From: Sphingomonas aracearum
GTDB taxonomy: Bacteria; Pseudomonadota; Alphaproteobacteria; Sphingomonadales; Sphingomonadaceae
NCBI RefSeq assembly: GCF_003345355.1
Contig: NZ_QQNB01000002.1
Coordinates: 682,001-746,000, forward strand
Direction of reading: 5' to 3'
Length of the DNA stretch: 64,000 nucleotides
Shown here: positions 18,008-26,696 of the stretch, one piece after another
Position numbering within the stretch: the first letter of the stretch is position 1
How the letters are laid out: each line of letters starts with the position of its first letter
Position numbers and translations under genes: made by a program
Notes under the pieces: generated by a model
Databases searched by the model: none
Seen by the model: only the letters and a program-made list of their open reading frames with translations
Told to the model about the DNA's origin: nothing

Positions 18008-19523
18008 CCAGCAGATCCGCGATCGGCGGCGCCGCGCAGTGCCTGGCCACGAACGCCTCGTGGCTCGGCATCAGCGCCACGCATTTCTCGATCACGCCGG
18101 CGATGTTGGCGAGATAGCGCTCGATCTCCGCAGGCGGGGTCACGTCCACCAGCGGGTCGGGCGCGCGCGGGATCACGCCCTGGCCGATCAGCACCTGGAT
18201 CCAGCTTTCCTCTGCGAACAGCTCGTCATCCTCGCGGAAGATACGGCCGTTGGCGGCGAACAGGGCCATCTTGCGTGCAAGCGTTTCCGGCACCTCCATG
18301 TCGCGCACGTGCCGCCAGAACGGCGTGTCGCCGCGCTCGGTCGCCTTGTAGTGCAGGATGATGAAGTCGCGGATGCGCTCGAACTCGAAATCGGTCTGCC
18401 GGTTGAATTCGGCGATATTGGCGGGGTCGAAACCGGCATCGGGCATCAGCCGCACCAGCCGCAGGATTGCGGACTGGATCAGGTGCAGCCCGGTCGATTC
18501 CAGCGGCTCCAGGAAGCCGCCGGCAAGGCCGATCGCCACGCAGTTCTTCACCCAGGCAGCACGGCGCTTGCCGGGCACGAAGCGCAGCCGCCGCGGCTCG
18601 CCGGCGGCGGGGGCATCGAGGTGCTCGAACAGGATCGCCTCGGCTTCGGCCTCGTCCATGTAGCGGCTGGCATAGACATGGCCGTTGCCGGTGCGGTGCT
18701 GGAGCGGGATGCGCCATTGCCACCCCGCGGGCCGCGCCGTGGAGCGGGTATAGGGCGTGAAATCCGCCGACCGCTCGCTCGGCACTGCGATCGCGCGATC
18801 GCAGGGTAACCAGTGGCTCCATTCCTCATAGCCCGCACCCAGCGTCTGCTCGATCAGGAGCCCGCGGAAGCCCGAACAGTCGATGAACAGGTCGGCTTCC
18901 AGCACCTGGCCGTCTGCCAGGGTCACCGAGCGGAGATAGCCCGTCTCCGCGTCCTGTGCGATGTCGACGATCCGTCCTTCGCGCCGCTGTACGCCCCACG
19001 CCTCGGCATAGTCGGCCAGGAGCGCGGCATAGAGTCCGGCATCGAAGTGATAGGCATAGGCGATCTGCCCGACCGGGCTGTCCGGCATGTCGGCACGCGG
19101 CCGCATGAAGCGGTTGGCGAGCGCCGCCCAGGTGTTGATCGAATAGCGATCGAAAACGTCCGCCCGGCCCTCGGCCTGCATCTTCAACCAATAATGATGG
19201 CAACGCAGCCATTCGAGGTCCTGCCCGATCACGCCGAAGCCATGAACATAGCTGTGCCCCGGCCGCAGCCAGTCGTTGAACTGGATGCCGAGTTTGAAGC
19301 TGCCCTGCGTACGGCGGACGAACTCGTCCTCGTCCAGCCCGAGCAGCTCGTTGAACTTCTTGATCGCCGGGATCGTCGCCTCGCCGACGCCGACGGTGCC
19401 GATCTCGTCCGATTCCACCAGGGTGATCTCGTACAGGCCCTTGAACAGCCGCGCGAACATCGCCGCTGCCATCCAGCCGGCCGATCCGCCGCCTGCGATC
19501 AGGATGCGTTGCAACTGCCTCAT
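17973..19523 (-). CDS. flavin-dependent tryptophan halogenase-like protein, locus A
   Basis: A 516-residue flavin-dependent halogenase of the PrnA/tryptophan 7-halogenase family. FAD motif LIAGGGSAGWMAA at residues 8-20, the catalytic lysine in GSFKLGIQF (K77, aligning with PrnA K79), the diagnostic WxWxIP motif GWQWRIPL, and the FLEPLESTG block that carries the glutamate paired with the lysine. All key residues are present, so activity is likely; it needs FADH2 and O2 and halogenates indolic or phenolic rings. The physiological substrate is unknown for this TonB-linked subgroup. It follows the TonB receptor by 74 bases on the same strand, probably in one transcript from 22708-22752. Confidence 0.92.
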   Translation of the reverse strand: MRQLQRILIAGGGSAGWMAAAMFARLFKGLYEITLVESDEIGTVGVGEATIPAIKKFNELLGLDEDEFVRRTQGSFKLGIQFNDWLRPGHSYVHGFGVIGQDLEWLRCHHYWLKMQAEGRADVFDRYSINTWAALANRFMRPRADMPDSPVGQIAYAYHFDAGLYAALLADYAEAWGVQRREGRIVDIAQDAETGYLRSVTLADGQVLEADLFIDCSGFRGLLIEQTLGAGYEEWSHWLPCDRAIAVPSERSADFTPYTRSTARPAGWQWRIPLQHRTGNGHVYASRYMDEAEAEAILFEHLDAPAAGEPRRLRFVPGKRRAAWVKNCVAIGLAGGFLEPLESTGLHLIQSAILRLVRLMPDAGFDPANIAEFNRQTDFEFERIRDFIILHYKATERGDTPFWRHVRDMEVPETLARKMALFAANGRIFREDDELFAEESWIQVLIGQGVIPRAPDPLVDVTPPAEIERYLANIAGVIEKCVALMPSHEAFVARHCAAPPIADLLASRDARAAVRR

Positions 19524-19597
19524 GTCACCCGCCTAATCCTCAAGGCCCGACAAAGCGAGGGGAGCGGCACGCGGCCGCCCCCCTCCAGGGGAGGAAC

Positions 19598-22500
19598 TCA
19601 GAAGCGGTAGTTGAGGCCAAGCAGGAACTGCCGCCCGTACTTCTCGTACGTCTCGATCAGCGCGTCGCCGTCCGCCGTCTTGGTGCCGCCGCCATCGAGG
19701 CCGATGCGCGTGCGATAGGGCGAATTGGTGAGGTTGTTTACCTGGAACAACAGCCCCAATCCCTCCAGCGCCCCGCCCTGCAGCGTGTAGCCGATCTGCG
19801 CGTCGACCTGCTTGTCGGCGAGGATCTCGGTCACGCCGCGGGTGGCGAACAACTGCGTCACCTCCCCCTTGAAGCCGGAGCGGTAGCGCTGGCTGATGCG
19901 CGCCTGGAACCCGCCGCGCTCGTAATAGCCGGTGAGGTTGTAGACGGTCCCGGACAGGCCAGGGATGCGCACTGCCTGGGTGGGATCGGGATTGGACGTG
20001 GGGTTCAGGTTCGACTCGGTCAGCGAAAGGCTGCCCTGCACGCCCAGCCCGTCGAGGAACCTGGTCAGCGTGCCGAAGTTGAAGGCGCCGCTGAACTCCA
20101 GGCCCTTGACGTTGCCGCCCTTGCCGTTGGCGGGCAGCGTGATCTGGCCGATGTTGCTGATGATCACGCCCCCGGGAATCGCCGAGGCAGTCGTCGGCAG
20201 CGGAATGCCGCTGAAGTCGAACGTGCCGGACTGCTGGTAGATGTAGGTCTTCACGTCCTTGTAGAAGCCGGCGATCGACAGGTACGTCGTCGGGTTGATG
20301 TACCATTCATAGGCGGCATCCAGCGAGTTTGCGCGCCACGGCTTCAGCTTGGGATTGCCGCCGGACGCCGACCACGGGTTGACCACCGTGCCCGGCGCAC
20401 AGGTCTGGCCCGAGCAGACCAGCGAGTTGAAGCCCGGCGCCACGTTGGCGCGCATGTCGTCCATGCGCGGCCGGGCCATCGTCTTGGAGGCAGCGAAGCG
20501 CAGCCGGTGCCCACCGCCGAGATCGTAGATCAGGTTCAGGCTGGGCAGCACGTCCGTATAATCGTCGCCGTCGCGGATGCGCTGCGGCACGATCGGCTGG
20601 CCGGGCTCGAGCCCGTTGATGACGATGCCTTCGGACCGCTGCGACTGGTTCACCACCTGCACGCCGACATTGCCGGTCAGATGGCCCCAATCGATGTTCG
20701 CCTTGGCATGCCAGGTGAACACGTCCTCGAGGATCGACCAGCTCTTGTCGTAGTAATTGGCGTCGCGGATCGGCGCGATGTCGTAATAGGTGCCGAGCAG
20801 CTTGGACGGATTGAAGGCGAGCGTCGGACCGAAGCCGGCAAAGCCCAGGTTCGGCGACTGCTCCAGGAACTGCGGATCGACCAGCACCTGCTGGCGGCCG
20901 TTCTTGAGGAACAGATCGTTGTCGCTGACGGTCTTCTCCTTTGAACGGTGCGTCCAGTTCACGCCCACGTCGAAGCCGCTGAAGAACCCCTCCACCTCAT
21001 GGTTGAGGCGCAGGTCCATCGCATAGACCTTCTCCTGCACATCCGGGAAGCGGATCGCGCCGTCATGGCCCCAGCCGCCCCACGGCGCGCGATCACCGAG
21101 CGAAACGCGGCTGGCGTCGGCATAGTTCAGGCCTTCGCCATAGGTGGGGAAGTCGTCCTGCGACTGTTCAAAGGCGATGTTGTCGAACGTGCGGCCGATC
21201 GTGCCGTTGGCCGGCGTCACGCCGCCCGTGCCCAGGCCATAGCCGGCATAGGTTTCGAGGATCTGCTCGTGCCGCTTGTTCATCGAATAGGACAGGTCGG
21301 CGGTGAAGCGCGTGCGGTCGTCCAGCTTGAACTCGTTGTTCATGCCGATCGAGAACAGCTCGTCCTCGCGCTTGTTGTTGTCGTTGCGGATGATCGGCAC
21401 GACATTGGCCTGAGTGCCGGCGGTGATGACCTTGGTGCCGCCGATGTCCGGCGCGGTGACGCCGGTGAACGCGGTGCCGTCCGGGCACGAGGTCGCGCCG
21501 GCCGACACCGGCAGCCGGCAGCCGTACCCGGCGGGGATCGGCGCGCCATTGAACGGGTTCGAGAACCACTCCGCGCCGCGGGTCACCTCGTTCTGCTTGA
21601 ACTTGGAATAATAAGCGTCGATCGTGGTGTGCACGACATCGCTCGGCTGGAACTCGAAGATGCCGACAAAGGCATCGCGCTGGTTGGAGCGCGAGGTGAC
21701 GAAGATCTCCTGGCCGTTCACCGCCAGTGCGCCGTCGGCGGAGTCCGGCGTCACCCCGTTGATGTCGTTGATGCCGTCGCCGTTGGTGTCCTGATTGCCG
21801 AACGCCTCATAGCCATAAGCCTTGTAGTGGCGGTTGCCCGACGGCGAATCGAGGCGCGCATAGCCGAGCGCGATGCCGATCTTTCCGTCGGCGAACTGGT
21901 CGATATAGCTCGCGCTCAGGCGATAGCCCCAGTTGCGGATGTCGTCGTTGAGGCGACCGCCCTCCGTCTTTTCGCCGCGCACGTTCACCGCGAACGCCTG
22001 CTTGCCGAAGGTCAGCGGGCGAACGGTGCGCAGGTCCGCGGTGCCCGACAGGCCCATGCCGGAAATCTGCGCGTCCGGCGTCTTGTAGATGACGACGCTG
22101 GACAGGAGCTCGGAGGGATATTGGTCGAACTCCACCGCGCGATTGTCGCCCGAACTTGCCTGCTGGCGGCCGTTGAGCAGGGTGGTGGTGAAGTCCGGCG
22201 AAAGGCCGCGAATGGAGATCACCTGCGCGCGGCCGTTGACGCGCTGCGCCGCGAGGCCCGGCAGGCGGGCGATCGACTCCGCGATCGACACGTCCGGCAG
22301 CTTGCCGATGTCCTCGGCGGAAACGGCCTCGACGATGGAGGTGTTGTCGCGCTTCAGGCTGATCGAGTCCGCGATGCCGCGGCGGATGCCGGTGACGACG
22401 ATGTCCTCGCTCGTCTCCCCCGGACCCGGCTCGCGCTGGTCGACGCGGGTCTGCGGCACGTCGCCCGGCGCGTTCGGCGTGGCGGCCTGGCCCTGCTGAC

Positions 22501-22633
22501 TTTCCGGGCTGCCCGGCACGGGCGCGGCGGCTTCCTGCGCGGCGGCGGCGAAGGGAAATGCGAGTGCCGTGCCCGTCAGGAAGACGGCAACAGTTGCGTT
22601 GAAACGGCGCATGCGCTGCCTGCGAAAAGCCAT
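19598..22633 (-). CDS. TonB-dependent receptor of locus A (Xanthomonas/Caulobacter sugar type)
   Basis: A 1011-residue receptor with the family's signature N-terminus: signal peptide ending AAAAQEA, TonB box DIVVTGIRRGI, then a KRDNTSIVEAVSAEDIGKLP-type plug (residues about 102-121) and ESIARLPGLAAQRVNGRAQ, the hallmark of TIGR01782 receptors that import oligosaccharides. The C-terminus FLLGLNYRF closes the barrel. GGGGAGG lies before ATG 22633; the open frame upstream to 22723 runs through the operator and is not coding. Outer-membrane import of the glycan fragments released by the GH3/GH30 enzymes is inferred. First gene of the TonB-halogenase operon. Confidence 0.94.
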   Translation of the reverse strand: MAFRRQRMRRFNATVAVFLTGTALAFPFAAAAQEAAAPVPGSPESQQGQAATPNAPGDVPQTRVDQREPGPGETSEDIVVTGIRRGIADSISLKRDNTSIVEAVSAEDIGKLPDVSIAESIARLPGLAAQRVNGRAQVISIRGLSPDFTTTLLNGRQQASSGDNRAVEFDQYPSELLSSVVIYKTPDAQISGMGLSGTADLRTVRPLTFGKQAFAVNVRGEKTEGGRLNDDIRNWGYRLSASYIDQFADGKIGIALGYARLDSPSGNRHYKAYGYEAFGNQDTNGDGINDINGVTPDSADGALAVNGQEIFVTSRSNQRDAFVGIFEFQPSDVVHTTIDAYYSKFKQNEVTRGAEWFSNPFNGAPIPAGYGCRLPVSAGATSCPDGTAFTGVTAPDIGGTKVITAGTQANVVPIIRNDNNKREDELFSIGMNNEFKLDDRTRFTADLSYSMNKRHEQILETYAGYGLGTGGVTPANGTIGRTFDNIAFEQSQDDFPTYGEGLNYADASRVSLGDRAPWGGWGHDGAIRFPDVQEKVYAMDLRLNHEVEGFFSGFDVGVNWTHRSKEKTVSDNDLFLKNGRQQVLVDPQFLEQSPNLGFAGFGPTLAFNPSKLLGTYYDIAPIRDANYYDKSWSILEDVFTWHAKANIDWGHLTGNVGVQVVNQSQRSEGIVINGLEPGQPIVPQRIRDGDDYTDVLPSLNLIYDLGGGHRLRFAASKTMARPRMDDMRANVAPGFNSLVCSGQTCAPGTVVNPWSASGGNPKLKPWRANSLDAAYEWYINPTTYLSIAGFYKDVKTYIYQQSGTFDFSGIPLPTTASAIPGGVIISNIGQITLPANGKGGNVKGLEFSGAFNFGTLTRFLDGLGVQGSLSLTESNLNPTSNPDPTQAVRIPGLSGTVYNLTGYYERGGFQARISQRYRSGFKGEVTQLFATRGVTEILADKQVDAQIGYTLQGGALEGLGLLFQVNNLTNSPYRTRIGLDGGGTKTADGDALIETYEKYGRQFLLGLNYRF

Positions 22634-22707
22634 GTATCCTCCCCTGTGCCGGCCGAACCGGCCGCCCTTCCCTGTTCCGTTCGCTCCCGCCGCTTCGACG
22701 CGGTCGA

Positions 22708-22752
22708 TTGGGAGCGCTTCCAATTGTGTAGCAAGAAACTGGAAACGTGCAA
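22708..22752 (-). promoter_or_regulatory. promoter plus LacI-type operator A2 of the TonB-halogenase operon
   Basis: TTGGGAGCGCTTCCAA at 22708-22723 differs from operator A1 at one base and extends to an 18-base near-palindrome at 22707-22724. On the minus strand it is preceded by -35-like TTGCAC (22747-22752), 18 bases, then CACAAT directly against the operator. That is the same order and almost the same wording as at 15140-15185, so one repressor is likely to control both operons. Confidence 0.8.
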
Positions 22753-22762
22753 TCCGTTTCGT

Positions 22763-23965
22763 TCAGGGGGTATGGCGGCGAGCGGTCACGGCAAAGAGGA
22801 GAACGGGCAGGTAGCAGAGCCCCGGCAGGATCAAGGCCGGCACCAGCCCGGCGCGATCTGCCACCAGGCCGGTGACATGTGGCACGATCGCACCGCCGAC
22901 AACGGCCATGCACAGGATCGTCGCACCGGCGGTCGCCTGTTCCGGGCGGCGCGGCAGGGCGAGGACATAGATCGTCGGGTACATGACCGAGTTGAACAAC
23001 CCCACGCCCAGCAACGCCGCCGCCGCCGGTAAACCCGTGCCGCCGACCGCAAGGCCGACCAGCACCACCGCCGTTCCCGCAGCGACGCTCAACAGGATCG
23101 GCGGCACGACATGCCGCATCAGCGCGGCTCCGGCGAACCGGCCGATCATCGCAGCCCCCCAATAGACCGCCACGAGCCGCGCCGCGGCGCTCGGCGACAG
23201 GGCGAGTGCATGGGAGGACATCAGGAAGTCGGTCAACAAGGCCCCGATCGTCACCTCCGCGCCGACATAGGCGAAGATCGCGCCTGCGCCCGCCAGCAAC
23301 CGCCTGTCCCGCAGCGCTTCGGCCCAGGCCTGCCGCGTCGTGTGCGTCGCGCCGCTCGCCGTGCCGTTCAGCAGCCCGCGTGAGGCGAAGAAGCCGCCGA
23401 CCAGCACCAGCAACAACAGGGCCGCGCCGCCGAACGGCAGCAGCAGCGATCCGCCGCCGTCCTCCGCCACGATGAACCGCGCGCCGACGAGCGGCCCCGC
23501 CACGGTGCCCACGGCATTGAAGCCCTGCAACAGGTTCAGCCGGAACGCCGCCCGTGCCGGGTCGCCGACCATCGTCGACACCGTGTTGCTGGCGATCTGC
23601 AGCACCGTTTGCCCGGCCGACAGGATCAGCAGGCTCGCAAGCACCAGCGGGAAGGCACGCGACGCGAAGCCGGCGACCAGCAACAGGCACGCCGCAGCCA
23701 TCAGCGCGAGCCCCGCCGCATGCGCGCGCATATAGCCCCAGACCGACACCACCGCCGCGATCGGCAGCGCGAACACCAGATAGCTGGAATAGGAGGCAAG
23801 CTGGATCTGCGTCGCCGCGGCATAATCGAGACCCAGCGTCAGCCGCACGCGCGGCACCAGCAGCCCAACCGAGGAGGCGACGAAGCCGCCGATGAAGAAC
23901 ACCCCGATCGACAGGCGAAACAGACGCGCGGCGACCGCGTCCTGCCCGTCGGCACCGCCACGCAT
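22763..23965 (-). CDS. FHS-type sugar permease (FucP/GluP-like MFS), locus A
   Basis: A 400-residue inner-membrane sugar:proton symporter of the fucose permease (FHS) branch. Twelve hydrophobic segments; the GFFIGGFV-like first helix, the NTVSTMVG... LNLLQGFNAVGTVAGPLVG region and the late NSVMYPTIYVLAL helix are typical of glucose/galactose/fucose members. Imports a monosaccharide produced by the locus. Starts one base from the stop of the SGNH hydrolase gene; ends just before the TonB operon promoter, so permease and TonB genes are transcribed separately. Confidence 0.88.
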   Translation of the reverse strand: MRGGADGQDAVAARLFRLSIGVFFIGGFVASSVGLLVPRVRLTLGLDYAAATQIQLASYSSYLVFALPIAAVVSVWGYMRAHAAGLALMAAACLLLVAGFASRAFPLVLASLLILSAGQTVLQIASNTVSTMVGDPARAAFRLNLLQGFNAVGTVAGPLVGARFIVAEDGGGSLLLPFGGAALLLLVLVGGFFASRGLLNGTASGATHTTRQAWAEALRDRRLLAGAGAIFAYVGAEVTIGALLTDFLMSSHALALSPSAAARLVAVYWGAAMIGRFAGAALMRHVVPPILLSVAAGTAVVLVGLAVGGTGLPAAAALLGVGLFNSVMYPTIYVLALPRRPEQATAGATILCMAVVGGAIVPHVTGLVADRAGLVPALILPGLCYLPVLLFAVTARRHTP

Positions 23966-24718
23966 TCAGCGCGCCTTCAAGACGGCGGCGCGGGCGAGCG
24001 GGGCCATTATGGCATAGCCCGCGGCGTTGGGATGCACCCGATCCTCGGACAGGCCCGCGCGCATCGCCCCCTCCGCCGTGCTCATCGCGGCATGATAATC
24101 GACGAAACGATAGCCGTGCTCCGCCGCGAATCGACGCAGCCAGTCGTTCATCTCCCGCAATTGCCAGGCAGGGCGATACGCGGTCGCCCACCCGAAACGG
24201 TCGGCCGGCAGCACCGACCCGATCACCACCGCGATACCGTTTGCCCGTGCCATGTCGGCCATCGCCCGCATGTTGTTCTGGTAGGCAGCCATCGAGGTCG
24301 GCCCGGTGTTGCCGGCAACGTCGTTCGAGCCAGCGAGGATGTGAACGACCCGCGGCCGCAGCGCGACCACGTCCTGGTAGAAGCGGGCGAGGATCTGAGC
24401 GGAAGTCTGCCCGCTGATCCCGCGATTGAGGACGCGGAGCGAGAAGAAGCCTGGATCCGCCTTCTGCCACCCTTCGGTCAGCGAGTCGCCGATGAACACC
24501 GCGTCGGGCCGGGCCGTGACGGCCGCGTTCTCGGCCGCATATCTGCACAGGTTGGGCCAGTCCTGTGCCGTTCGGATCGCCCTGGCTGCCTCCTGGTCCT
24601 TGCCCGCCGCGTTCCGCTCGATCACCGAGCACGGGTCCGGCGTCATCGCCGTCTGCGCCTCGGCCGACCCCGCCCACGCGCACAGCAGAACCGAACCGAG
24701 CACTATTCTACGCCGCAT
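23966..24718 (-). CDS. secreted SGNH/GDSL hydrolase (acetylesterase-like)
   Basis: A 250-residue secreted SGNH hydrolase. Signal peptide MRRRIVLGSVLLCAWAGSAEA; block I VFIGDSLTEGW (Ser nucleophile), Gly of block II in NRGISGQTSAQI, block III LAGSNDVAGN, block V SEDRVHPNAAGY with catalytic Asp/His. Similar enzymes in glycan loci remove O-acetyl groups from polysaccharides. GGAGG lies 7 bases before ATG 24718. Transcribed with the FHS permease, with the next ATG following immediately. Likely periplasmic deacetylation of the imported glycan (inference). Confidence 0.88.
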   Translation of the reverse strand: MRRRIVLGSVLLCAWAGSAEAQTAMTPDPCSVIERNAAGKDQEAARAIRTAQDWPNLCRYAAENAAVTARPDAVFIGDSLTEGWQKADPGFFSLRVLNRGISGQTSAQILARFYQDVVALRPRVVHILAGSNDVAGNTGPTSMAAYQNNMRAMADMARANGIAVVIGSVLPADRFGWATAYRPAWQLREMNDWLRRFAAEHGYRFVDYHAAMSTAEGAMRAGLSEDRVHPNAAGYAIMAPLARAAVLKAR

Positions 24719-24823
24719 CCCGTTTTCCTCCCCCTTCGGTGCGACCCTTGTTGGCCGACCGCCGCGCTTGTTCAACCCGCGACCGCATGAAGCGCGATGC
24801 AGCACCGATTGGCGCCCCGTCGC

Positions 24824-25753
24824 TCAGACATCGCCGCCTCCCTCCCGATCGAAGTCGCGTCGGCCAAGTTCCACCATGTGCTCGATCAGCCAGAGAGCCG
24901 CCGGACCGGGCGGGCGATCCCGGCGCCAGATGCCGCAGAACCGGTACATGCCGCCCGGATCGTCGGGCATGACCAGCCGCTTCAGGGTTCCCGCGACAAG
25001 ATCCGGCTCGATCAGCGGCAGCGGCATGTTGCCCCAGCCGATTCCCTCGCGCAGCAGCTGGTGCTTGGCGCCGAGATCGGCGAGCCGCCATGTCCGCGGC
25101 GACAGGACGGCGAAGTCGCGGCCCTCGGTCAGGGGTGAGCGGTCGGTCAGCACCAGCTGCACATGCTCCCGACCCGCGCCCACCGGTATGCGCTCGTATC
25201 GCGCCAGGGGATGATCCGGTGCCGCCACCGGGACCATGACGACGCTGCCGGCCGTCGTGGAATTCAGCCCGTCGACGCCGCTCGCCAGCGGGCCGGAAAG
25301 GCCGACCACCGCCCTGCCCTCCAGCACAAGCGCCGCCACCGCGCCCAGCGCCTCGACATGCAGGCGCAGCGTGACCGTGGGATAGCGTGCCGCGAAGGCC
25401 CGCAGCACCTCGCCCAGCCGGCGCGCCGGCAACATCACGTCGACGGCGAGGTTGACCTCCGCTTCCCAGCCATCGAGCAGCCCCTTCACCTTGGCCTTGA
25501 GCCCGTCCATGCCGCCCGCCACGGCGCGCGCTTCCGCGAGCACGGCATGGCCGGCTTCGGTCAGCTTGGGCCGCCGCGTGCCTTCGCGCTCGAACAGCGC
25601 CACGCCGAGCTGCGCCTCCAGGTTGGTGATGCCATAGCTGACCACCGAAACGGCCCGGTTCAATCGCCGGCCGGCGGCGGCGAAGCTGCCTGCATCCACC
25701 ACCGTCAGGAAGATGCGCAGCTGATCGAATGTCGGCGTCCCCGGTTCGCTCAT
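24824..25753 (-). CDS. LysR-family regulator next to pirin gene
   Basis: A 309-residue LysR regulator: N-terminal HTH around residues 7-66 (QLRIFLTVVDAGSFAAAGRRL; the recognition segment VSVVSYGITNLEAQLG), then an effector-binding domain. Divergent from the pirin-family gene with 112 bases between, the arrangement usually seen when a LysR protein activates its neighbour; the shared gap should hold its T-N11-A-type site. It probably senses a redox or phenolic signal linked to the pirin enzyme (inference). Confidence 0.92.
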   Translation of the reverse strand: MSEPGTPTFDQLRIFLTVVDAGSFAAAGRRLNRAVSVVSYGITNLEAQLGVALFEREGTRRPKLTEAGHAVLAEARAVAGGMDGLKAKVKGLLDGWEAEVNLAVDVMLPARRLGEVLRAFAARYPTVTLRLHVEALGAVAALVLEGRAVVGLSGPLASGVDGLNSTTAGSVVMVPVAAPDHPLARYERIPVGAGREHVQLVLTDRSPLTEGRDFAVLSPRTWRLADLGAKHQLLREGIGWGNMPLPLIEPDLVAGTLKRLVMPDDPGGMYRFCGIWRRDRPPGPAALWLIEHMVELGRRDFDREGGGDV

Positions 25754-25865
25754 TTCAGTTTCCTCGAACGATCCTTGCTACTTTATCGGGCTGATCCGCA
25801 CAGTCGATCCCTCCTATCTCCCGCCCAGCGGCCGACGAGACCCTGGTCGGCCGGGGAGACAGGAC

Positions 25866-26579
25866 ATGATCGAACTTCGCCCGTTCAGCAGCCTCGGCGG
25901 CGCCAACCATGGCTGGCTCGACGCCAAGCACCATTTCTCGTTCGCGAACTATTACGATCCCGCCCGCACCAGCTGGGGCAACCTTCGCGTGTGGAACGAC
26001 GACACGATCGCGCCGCATTCCGGCTTTCCGCCGCACCCGCACCGCGACATGGAGATCATCACCTATGTCCGCGAGGGCGCCATTACCCACCAGGACAATC
26101 TGGGCAATGCCGGCCGCACCGAGGCCGGCGACGTCCAGGTGATGAGCGCGGGCACCGGCATCGCGCATGCCGAATACAACAAGGAGGACGTCACCACGAA
26201 AATCTTCCAGATCTGGATCCAGCCGACCCGCACCGGCGAGCAGCCGAGCTGGGGCGCCCGCCCCTTCCCCAGGGGCGATCGTGCCGGGCAGTTCGTGACG
26301 CTTGCCTCCGGGTTCGCCGATGACAATGGCGAAAAGGCAGGGGACGCGCTGCCCATCCGCACCGACGCGCGCGTGGTCGGCGCCACGTTGAAGGCCGGCG
26401 AAACGGCCGAATATGCGATCGGCAGGGACCGCCGCGCCTATCTCGTGCCGGCGACCGGCGCGGTCGAGATCGATGGCGTGCGCGTCAACGCCCGGGATGG
26501 CGCCGCGATCAGCGACGAGGACGTGATCCGCGTGACCGCCATCGACGACAGCGAGCTCGTCCTGGTCGACGCGGCCTGA
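25866..26579 (+). CDS. pirin family protein (YhhW-like quercetinase)
   Basis: A 237-residue bicupin of the pirin family. The metal site is in the N-terminal cupin: FPPHPHRDMEIITYV (two His), the AITHQDNLGN loop with a third His, and the fourth ligand region GTGIAHAEYN. The C-terminal cupin lacks a metal motif, as in E. coli YhhW, which has quercetin 2,3-dioxygenase activity in vitro. Cytosolic. Closed by an intrinsic terminator at 26602-26632. Likely regulated by the divergent LysR protein. Confidence 0.92.
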   Translation: MIELRPFSSLGGANHGWLDAKHHFSFANYYDPARTSWGNLRVWNDDTIAPHSGFPPHPHRDMEIITYVREGAITHQDNLGNAGRTEAGDVQVMSAGTGIAHAEYNKEDVTTKIFQIWIQPTRTGEQPSWGARPFPRGDRAGQFVTLASGFADDNGEKAGDALPIRTDARVVGATLKAGETAEYAIGRDRRAYLVPATGAVEIDGVRVNARDGAAISDEDVIRVTAIDDSELVLVDAA

Positions 26580-26601
26580 CACGGGCGTTCGCTACGGTCG
26601 A

Positions 26602-26632
26602 CGGGAGGTCGGGACACGCGTCCGGCCTCCCG
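26602..26632 (+). terminator. intrinsic terminator after the pirin gene
   Basis: CGGGAGGTCGGG at 26602-26613 pairs with TCCGGCCTCCCG at 26621-26632 (12 pairs, two of them G-U) around a short loop, followed by TTTGCC. The stem is strong and the T tract is short. It lies 22 bases after the pirin stop. Confidence 0.72.
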
Positions 26633-26696
26633 TTTGCCTGTTGGCGACAGCCAGGCCCTCCCTGCTCGAAACGCCGCTGGTGTCGCGCTCCGGAGT

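Noticed and set aside
22708..22723. Apparent protein start MEALP at 22723 upstream of the TonB receptor (and the same at 15142)
   Set aside because: The operator palindrome happens to read ATGGAAGCGCTTCC-like codons or its complement; the real receptor start is 22633 with a Shine-Dalgarno.
20948..23032. 694-codon open frame on the plus strand opposite the locus A TonB receptor
   Set aside because: Shadow of a GC-rich coding gene: no ribosome site, no domain, low-complexity Arg/Ala/Asp composition. The same holds for long antisense frames elsewhere, such as 6260-7765, 34503-36533, 56771-58762 and 59016-61304.
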